A DNA stretch of 44,983 nt, from positions 1 to 44,983 of the forward strand of contig CAAGNQ010000008.1 of NCBI GenBank assembly GCA_900771345.1, in the 5' to 3' direction. The notes beneath the pieces are model-generated. The model saw only the letters and a program-made list of their open reading frames with translations. It had not been told where the DNA came from and ran no database searches. Numbering within the stretch: position 1 is the stretch's first letter; each line of letters opens with the position of its first letter. The position numbers were made by a program, and so were the translations under genes. This document shows, piece by piece, positions 41,760 through 44,983 of the stretch. Source of the stretch: Clostridia bacterium. GTDB lineage: Bacteria; Bacillota; Clostridia; Christensenellales; Borkfalkiaceae.

Positions 41760-42812
41760 TTAATCAATAGAGTCGGCGATGATTCTAGAAATCAGCCTAC
41801 TTGCATCTTTTATAGGAAACTTATTAAAATTATCAATAATATTCTGCCTATTTTTGTATACTGAATTTAATGATAGGATTAAGGACTTTGGGGTGAGGTT
41901 TTCTTGCAATAAAACTTGTGCTAGACCTTTTTTTTGAAAATATGAAGCATTTTGAATTTGGTCGCCACGAGAGTTGCCTTTAGGTAATGGGATTAGGAGG
42001 CAGGGCACTTTTAAGCTCATTAATTCAAACAGAGTGTTTGAGCCAGCACGAGTTAGGCATACGTCAGCGCATACAAAGGCATTTTCAATTTTATTCATAT
42101 ATTCAGTCTGGAAATACCCTTTTTCAGGTGCATTCTCCATCAAATTGTTTTTTCCACAAATGTGAATAATATCATACACCTCAATTAGTTCATCAAGCGC
42201 TTCACGGCAGACCTCATTTATAACTTTAGCACCTTGACTACCACCAGTTATTAATAATATAGGGCGTTTTCCTGAAAAACCAAAAGATTCGAGAGCCACC
42301 TTTTTAGTAGCAGAAAAAAGGGATTTTCTAAGTGGTGAGCCAACGTATTCACCATTTTTTATAATTTTTGCCGTTTCAGGAAAAGAGGTCAAAACCTTTT
42401 TGCAGTATTTAGCAGTAATTTTATTTGCAAGACCAATAGAATAATCGCTTTCGTGAGATATGACGGGTATTTTTCTTTTTTTGGCGGCAATAACCGTAGG
42501 AACGGATACGAAACCTCCTTTAGAAAAGACCACATCAGGTTTAAGTTTATCTAGTATTTTTCCTGCCTTATAAATTCCGAGCGCAACCTTAAAAGGCATA
42601 GTGAGATTTTTTGACGAAAAACTTCTGTTGAGTTTAGCGCAGGGCACGGAAAAATAGGGAAGTTTTGTGTTTGAAATAATTTCTTTCTCAATCCCATTTT
42701 CACTGCCTATATAATAAATTTTATCAAAATCATTTTTTATATAAGGTAGAATAGCAAGATGAGGAGTGCAATGCCCAGCCGTGCCACCACCTGTTAAAAC
42801 TATTGTTGCCAT
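41760..42812 (-). CDS. murG: UDP-GlcNAc:lipid I N-acetylglucosaminyltransferase MurG
   Basis: MurG adds GlcNAc to lipid I to make lipid II at the inner face of the membrane. The 350-residue GT28 enzyme has GGGTAGHCTPHLAI at the N-terminus, FSKGGFVSVP, HESDYSIGLANK, GGSQGAKVINE and the UDP-binding TRAGSNTLFELMSLKVPCLLIP, followed by QIQNASYF. It stands alone, not in a division/cell-wall cluster. The start is fixed by the motif MATIVLTGGGTAGH, yet no Shine-Dalgarno sequence precedes it. A second, canonical murG may exist elsewhere; this cannot be seen here. Confidence 0.92.
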   Translation of the reverse strand: MATIVLTGGGTAGHCTPHLAILPYIKNDFDKIYYIGSENGIEKEIISNTKLPYFSVPCAKLNRSFSSKNLTMPFKVALGIYKAGKILDKLKPDVVFSKGGFVSVPTVIAAKKRKIPVISHESDYSIGLANKITAKYCKKVLTSFPETAKIIKNGEYVGSPLRKSLFSATKKVALESFGFSGKRPILLITGGSQGAKVINEVCREALDELIEVYDIIHICGKNNLMENAPEKGYFQTEYMNKIENAFVCADVCLTRAGSNTLFELMSLKVPCLLIPLPKGNSRGDQIQNASYFQKKGLAQVLLQENLTPKSLILSLNSVYKNRQNIIDNFNKFPIKDASRLISRIIADSID

Positions 42813-42815
42813 ACA

Positions 42816-42828
42816 ACATATAATATGT
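42816..42828. repeat. Palindrome directly upstream of murG
   Basis: ACATAT-A-ATATGT, a perfect 6+1+6 palindrome, ends 3 bases before the murG ATG on the minus strand, where a ribosome binding site is expected. It includes a TATTAT hexamer 7 bases from the ATG. It may be an operator, a -10 box of a leaderless transcript, or chance in AT-rich DNA. Confidence 0.35.
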
Positions 42829-42858
42829 GTAAATAAAATAAAATGATAAATAATTAAT

Positions 42859-42896
42859 TAAAAAAGCGTATGCAATTTTTGCACACGCTTTTTTTG
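42859..42896 (-). terminator. Intrinsic terminator of the surface-protein gene
   Basis: A 12 bp stem with one mismatch (AAGCGTATGCAA/TTGCACACGCTT) flanked by A and T runs on both sides; on the minus strand a T-tract follows it. It lies between the surface-protein stop (42905) and murG. Confidence 0.8.
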
Positions 42897-42904
42897 TTTA
42901 TTAA

Positions 42905-44983
42905 CTATTTGTCAGTTTGTTCTTCTGATTCGTCCGATTGAGTTTGTTCTTCGTCTAAAGTTGTAAACTCTTGAACTTCGCCATAAACGTATTCGTCAAG
43001 TGTTTGTTCTTGTGATTCTTCCTGAGTATCTTCGTCAGAATCTTCGATTATGATTTGCTCATCAACTTCTGATGCGTCTTGTTTTGATGACTGAGTATTT
43101 TTGCTCTTTATTCTACTTGTAACTGTAAAATGTGATTTAGCATCAGATGCATTTGCCTTTTTGCGTCTTCTAATATTTTTTGTAAACAACACTATAATTG
43201 CAGCAACAAGAACTACGGCTAGAACGATAGAGGAGAAGGACAACCAGAAGGTTGCTGGGTCAGTTTGAGATGTACAACCAGAGCCTGACTCGTTTTCCTC
43301 TTCGTTTTCAACGTTTGCATAAGGGTCAATATCTACAGGGTCTATACTATTGTATATCGCATAAATCATAGTAGAGTTGTTTGCCCAAACGTATTTTGCA
43401 GAATATGAAATTATCTTTGATGAATCTGTTTGTTCAGCATTGAATTGTTTTTCAATATCTGTTAAAGTACGTTTGTAAATGAAAACGTTTGCGTCATCAA
43501 AAGCAGTTTTTTTAGCGTAGAGAGGATTGCCTGATTCAGTCCATGCGTTTTTACTATTAGATGCCTCTGTGAAAGCAGTTGACAAGTGAGAGTGAATATC
43601 TTTTATAAAAATATGCCCTTTTGAAGGATTGCTCTCATCTCTTGCACCGTTCCATACTTCAACACGAACGTTTTTAGCACTAGCACCCGTTGCAATATAG
43701 AACTCAACGGTTAGCCAGCCGTCTTCTTTCATCATGTCGGAAGTAACTTCTAAGAAGAGTTTTTTGTCAGCACCTTTAATTGAAGCACCATCTGAAATTG
43801 AATTTCCTAAAACGTCGGCATTAACTGTGAAATCGTCAAACGTTAAAACTTCCTTTACGTCACCGTCGGTATTGACTAGATATATAAATGCTTTTGCGCT
43901 GTCAACAACTCTTAATGTTACCTCAAACTTTGCGTATGAACTTGCTGAAATTGTTTGAGAATTGCCGATATATCCATATTGCGATTGCGTTTTGTTATAA
44001 ATCATCAACGGTTGAATATCGTCTTCATAAGTGCCGTTAAGTTTAGCGCCAATATCTCCGTATGTGGATTTATTGTAATTGCTCAAGTATTTGGTGTTTA
44101 TAAGACCTGCTGTTGGGTTAGTATTAATTGCTGTTTCTGCGTTATCATCTCTAGTAATGTAGAAATGATTAGCAACAATGCCTTTATATCCTGCAGGTGT
44201 GGCAGGTCTAGATTCAATCGTGCCAACGTCACTAGGTGCAACGTTTAACGAATAAGTTTCTGTTTTGTCATCTTCTTCCGTATAATCACTAGCACTACCA
44301 GCGTATAGAGCAGAAGAGCCGTTTGCAGTAGTATTATATAGTGAGTATAAGTCGTAATTTTCAGTCTTTTCAGTTTGGTCAGCATTTATATACTGATTTG
44401 TTGAGCCAGATGAAAGTGTTGGCTGAGTTAAAGTAACGATGCCTGTTGCATAATCTACGGCATAATCGGTTGAAACAACGTCAGTAGGTCCTAAAACAAC
44501 GTCAATATAAAAACTTCTTGCCCCTTCTTCAAAGTTGTTCTTAACCATAAGCCCAACCTTTTGCCATTCTTCATTAGCCTCAGAAATGGTTGCAATAGCA
44601 GGACGCTTTTTAACAGTGTTTCCGTAAATATCAAATAGGTCAACAGTAATTGACGTTGAGCCGAATTTGCTTAACTCGTTTTTAACGTAGAACTCAACGT
44701 AAGTATAACTTTCAGGTGCAACGCTGATAGGATTATTCTTAAAGAGTGAAAGGGTATAACTTGATTTTTCAAGTGTTGCCTTAATTGATTTAGAAACGTA
44801 AGGATATTTATTAGCGTCTAGACCATTATTGAGTTCAACCTCAGGAGAATTGTAAACGTCGTCAAATCTTCCACCACTTATCGCGTTTCCATTAGCGTCA
44901 ACCTTGTTAGAGGTTGTGTAATTAACAGAGAGGTTAGAACTATTTAGTTCAACGCTCTTCTTGTATTCAGGTGCATTAGATCG
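42905..44983 (-). CDS. Large surface protein with C-terminal membrane anchor and acidic cytoplasmic tail (5' end outside window)
   Basis: The frame is open from the right edge to 42905, giving at least 692 residues; the ATG at 44548 is internal. The visible extracellular part is Thr/Ser/Asn/Tyr-rich and beta-like, with recurring segments such as SYTYVEFYVKNELSKFGSTSITVDLFD and SSYAKFEVTLRVVDSAKAFIYLVN, consistent with repeated beta-sandwich domains. Near the end a 20-22 residue membrane helix (FWLSFSSIVLAVVLVAAIIV) is followed by RRRKK and about 85 more residues, the last 55 strongly acidic and Gln-rich. There is no LPxTG motif; the anchor is a type I membrane helix. The gene is last in its unit, with a terminator. 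Function unknown; adhesion or wall interaction is a guess. Confidence 0.8.
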   Translation of the reverse strand, partial: RSNAPEYKKSVELNSSNLSVNYTTSNKVDANGNAISGGRFDDVYNSPEVELNNGLDANKYPYVSKSIKATLEKSSYTLSLFKNNPISVAPESYTYVEFYVKNELSKFGSTSITVDLFDIYGNTVKKRPAIATISEANEEWQKVGLMVKNNFEEGARSFYIDVVLGPTDVVSTDYAVDYATGIVTLTQPTLSSGSTNQYINADQTEKTENYDLYSLYNTTANGSSALYAGSASDYTEEDDKTETYSLNVAPSDVGTIESRPATPAGYKGIVANHFYITRDDNAETAINTNPTAGLINTKYLSNYNKSTYGDIGAKLNGTYEDDIQPLMIYNKTQSQYGYIGNSQTISASSYAKFEVTLRVVDSAKAFIYLVNTDGDVKEVLTFDDFTVNADVLGNSISDGASIKGADKKLFLEVTSDMMKEDGWLTVEFYIATGASAKNVRVEVWNGARDESNPSKGHIFIKDIHSHLSTAFTEASNSKNAWTESGNPLYAKKTAFDDANVFIYKRTLTDIEKQFNAEQTDSSKIISYSAKYVWANNSTMIYAIYNSIDPVDIDPYANVENEEENESGSGCTSQTDPATFWLSFSSIVLAVVLVAAIIVLFTKNIRRRKKANASDAKSHFTVTSRIKSKNTQSSKQDASEVDEQIIIEDSDEDTQEESQEQTLDEYVYGEVQEFTTLDEEQTQSDESEEQTDK

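Noticed and set aside
1..44983. CRISPR arrays, defence islands, phage or transposon genes, tRNA/rRNA genes and long direct repeats
   Set aside because: Looked for across both strands; none seen.

Overview
The window is a contiguous AT-rich bacterial chromosome segment. Its gene content and order are those of a Bacillota genome, most likely class Clostridia and perhaps an uncultured gut lineage; I cannot place it further without a search. Three sporulation-type genes point to an endospore-forming ancestry: a 28-residue SpoVM-like ORF after rpe, a SigH-type sigma factor, and a CwlD-like amidase.

Region 1 (1-9820, + strand) is a tightly packed housekeeping run: the ligA 3' end, yicC, gmk, rpoZ, priA, def, fmt, rsmB, rlmN, rsgA, rpe and the spoVM candidate. 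It is a compact version of the Bacillus/Clostridium yloC-to-spoVM region. The usual remA, coaBC, prpC/prkC and thiN are not at their expected places. Many junctions overlap by 1-8 bp and it closes with a strong terminator.

Region 2 (9834-21982) starts with a minus-strand medium-chain dehydrogenase that keeps the structural zinc cysteines but lacks the usual catalytic ligands. Divergent from it are rpmE, an in-frame DUF1385-PrmC fusion and prfA. Then come an aminotransferase, an orphan P-loop protein, thrC, trpS, a DUF5685 / J-like / membrane-protein trio, and an rlmD-type rRNA methyltransferase.

Region 3 (21995-34306) is an accessory carbohydrate locus organised around a divergent AraC-type regulator. 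The minus-strand operon encodes an AraA-like sugar isomerase, a sialate O-acetylesterase-type SGNH esterase and a 713-residue protein that looks like an undescribed glycoside hydrolase. The plus-strand side encodes a heparinase II/III-type lyase, a beta-sandwich-KduI fusion, a Gfo/Idh/MocA oxidoreductase and an alpha/beta esterase. It also holds clear gene remains. KduI lacks its last ~24 residues because the sequence jumps out of frame into the 3' part of a GH78-like rhamnosidase gene, and an NAD-dependent epimerase is broken by a stop, a frameshift and truncation. No transporter and no obvious signal peptides are present, so the enzymes probably act on imported oligosaccharides carrying uronate, rhamnose or acetyl groups.

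Region 4 (34364-42812) returns to core functions: the CwlD-like amidase, mrnC, rlmB, sigH, dnaX, ebfC, recR and a GpsA-type dehydrogenase. After these come a WYL-domain regulator divergent from a 74-residue unknown protein, with an inverted-repeat operator between them, and a stand-alone murG with no visible ribosome binding site. Region 5 (42905-end, minus strand) is a large surface protein, cut by the window edge, with a C-terminal membrane anchor and a long acidic cytoplasmic tail.

I saw no tRNA or rRNA genes, CRISPR array, insertion sequence or phage genes. No gene-free stretch exceeds 300 bases once the pseudogenes and spoVM are counted.
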